DNA from: Pedobacter sp. R20-19
Lineage (GTDB): Bacteria; Bacteroidota; Bacteroidia; Sphingobacteriales; Sphingobacteriaceae
DNA length: 64,000 bases
Reading direction: 5' to 3'
Assembly (NCBI RefSeq): GCF_000708265.2
Contig: NZ_JCKI01000001.1
Coordinates: forward strand, 124,001 to 188,000
This document shows, piece after piece, positions 63,312 through 64,000 of this stretch. The position numbers and the translations under genes were made by a program. Position 1 is the first letter of the stretch. Every line of letters begins with the position of its first letter. The notes under the pieces are model-generated. The model was not told the DNA's origin, searched no databases, and was given only the letters and a program-made list of their open reading frames with translations.

Positions 63312-64000
63312 TTATTTGTGTACCCATGTCCATGTATGGATATATGCGTTAAGTTGCGCCTTTGTACACAATAAAATTTTCAAATACTCCTGCATATTTT
63401 TAATAGCAACTTCTCTGAATGGATGATAAGAGTTCAGACCTCTTTGATGATCTAAATGAAATAATGGACCAGGTATTCGCCTTATTGAAACCCCTAACCT
63501 CTCTAATCGCTTGTATCTTTCTTTGTCGTCTGGTCCCCAGCTGACTATATTCTCATTTTCTAAGCCACAGGATTTATAAAGACTTTTAGAGGAAGCAAAT
63601 ACGCCCCCTGTAGAATTGCTGAATAACAATTTCAATGTATTATAATCGATAAATAAGTTCTCATCCAAGGTTTCTAAAAAAAAGGATCTTGATGGCTCCT
63701 CGACATTATAAAATCGACCATCATAAGGATATACAAACAAATCCGGCTCTTTTCTTATTCTTTGTAACGTGTTAAGTATTTGCCTTTTCGGCAATATGAT
63801 ATCCGTATCATACATCACAAAGTATGGGGTATTGCAGTCTTCTATCAGTTTATTTCTGAATTTGGTCGTATGTAGTATTTTCTCAGTACTGTAAATAAAG
63901 GTATAGTTTATTCTTAATTCAGCATCATTGATAAATTTGGCTGAGTCATCAACTTCCAAAACATTAATTTCGGTTTTAAAATGTTTATGTATGTACCGGA
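63312..64000 (-). CDS. Glycosyltransferase, 5' end beyond the window
   Basis: The minus-strand frame is open to the right edge, so at least 229 codons are visible and the N-terminus is missing. It has YFVMYDTDIILP (DXD-like), a GGVFASSKSLYKSCG segment and WGPDDKERYKRLERLG, as in the C-terminal galactosyltransferase-type domain of GT2/GT7-like enzymes. It should add a sugar to a surface glycan. A TTG at 63959 could be mistaken for a start, but upstream codons read YIHKHFKTEINVLEVDD, which is normal protein. Confidence 0.8.
   Translation of the reverse strand, partial: RYIHKHFKTEINVLEVDDSAKFINDAELRINYTFIYSTEKILHTTKFRNKLIEDCNTPYFVMYDTDIILPKRQILNTLQRIRKEPDLFVYPYDGRFYNVEEPSRSFFLETLDENLFIDYNTLKLLFSNSTGGVFASSKSLYKSCGLENENIVSWGPDDKERYKRLERLGVSIRRIPGPLFHLDHQRGLNSYHPFREVAIKNMQEYLKILLCTKAQLNAYIHTWTWVHK

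Noticed and set aside
1..64000. CRISPR arrays, tRNA or rRNA genes, complete insertion sequences
   Set aside because: No regularly spaced repeats, cloverleaf-type sequences or transposase genes were seen on reading both strands.

Overview
The window looks like a chromosomal segment of a Bacteroidota bacterium, most probably a Sphingobacteriaceae member close to Pedobacter. This is inferred from AT-rich DNA, two SusC/SusD outer-membrane uptake pairs, promoters with the Bacteroidota -7 box TAnnTTTG, several TTG starts, a SusR-like regulator and the BLUF, DUF4097, YegP and Hc1-type genes. No tRNA, rRNA, intact insertion sequence, prophage or CRISPR array was seen.

Layout. 0-8 kb: a secreted nuclease pair, a Crp/Fnr regulator with a RidA protein, an ECF sigma / HEAT-repeat / DUF4097 operon, two tandem copies of an sRNA-like unit, and a five-PAS histidine kinase. 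8-16 kb: a YidD operon, then a SusC-SusD operon ending in two glycerophosphodiester phosphodiesterases. 16-28 kb: BLUF photosensor, S41 peptidase, serine hydrolase, a second SusC-SusD pair with a divergent SusR-like regulator, DUF4385 and DJ-1/PfpI proteins. 28-35 kb: AraC-type regulators, a GH11 xylanase lipoprotein, a TetX-like flavin monooxygenase and a catalase-family gene remnant. 35-47 kb: a two-component system surrounded by membrane proteins, YegP, a PD-(D/E)XK nuclease, a coiled-coil membrane protein, a VWA protein, a second copy of the secreted nuclease pair, and a zinc-ribbon/HNH pair. 47-58.4 kb: a nine-gene minus-strand operon with a tubulin-like GTPase, a giant actin/Hsp70-fold ATPase, a second possible actin-fold protein, two TerD proteins, an OmpA-domain protein, a lipoprotein and small membrane proteins. 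58.4-61.3 kb: AT-rich accessory DNA with two orphan genes and a decayed mobile-element gene. 61.3-64 kb: an Hc1 histone-like gene and three glycosyltransferases, the last cut by the window edge.

The main result is a shared promoter module. Six promoters carry the same 45-bp architecture: a palindrome TTACGG-N4-CCGTAA (perfect in three, one or two arm mismatches in the others), exactly 21 bp, then a -7 box TAnnTTTG (perfect in five of six). The palindrome centre would lie near -41.5, the classic position of a class II activator. The modules precede the first nuclease pair (28-72), the DUF4177-like/YidD operon (8716-8760), a two-helix membrane protein (36333-36377), the YegP/PD-(D/E)XK operon (39916-39960), the coiled-coil/VWA operon (41957-42001) and the tubulin/actin/TerD operon (58426-58470). 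A TPR-histidine kinase and a NarL/LuxR-like response regulator at 37.0-39.3 kb sit in the middle of four of them and are the natural candidate controllers.

Together these genes suggest an inducible programme that combines a cytomotive GTPase/ATPase pair, TerD calcium-binding-type proteins, VWA-like proteins, periplasmic anchoring and secreted or intracellular nucleases. I do not know a described system with this composition. The role (envelope stress, defence or DNA processing) is open.
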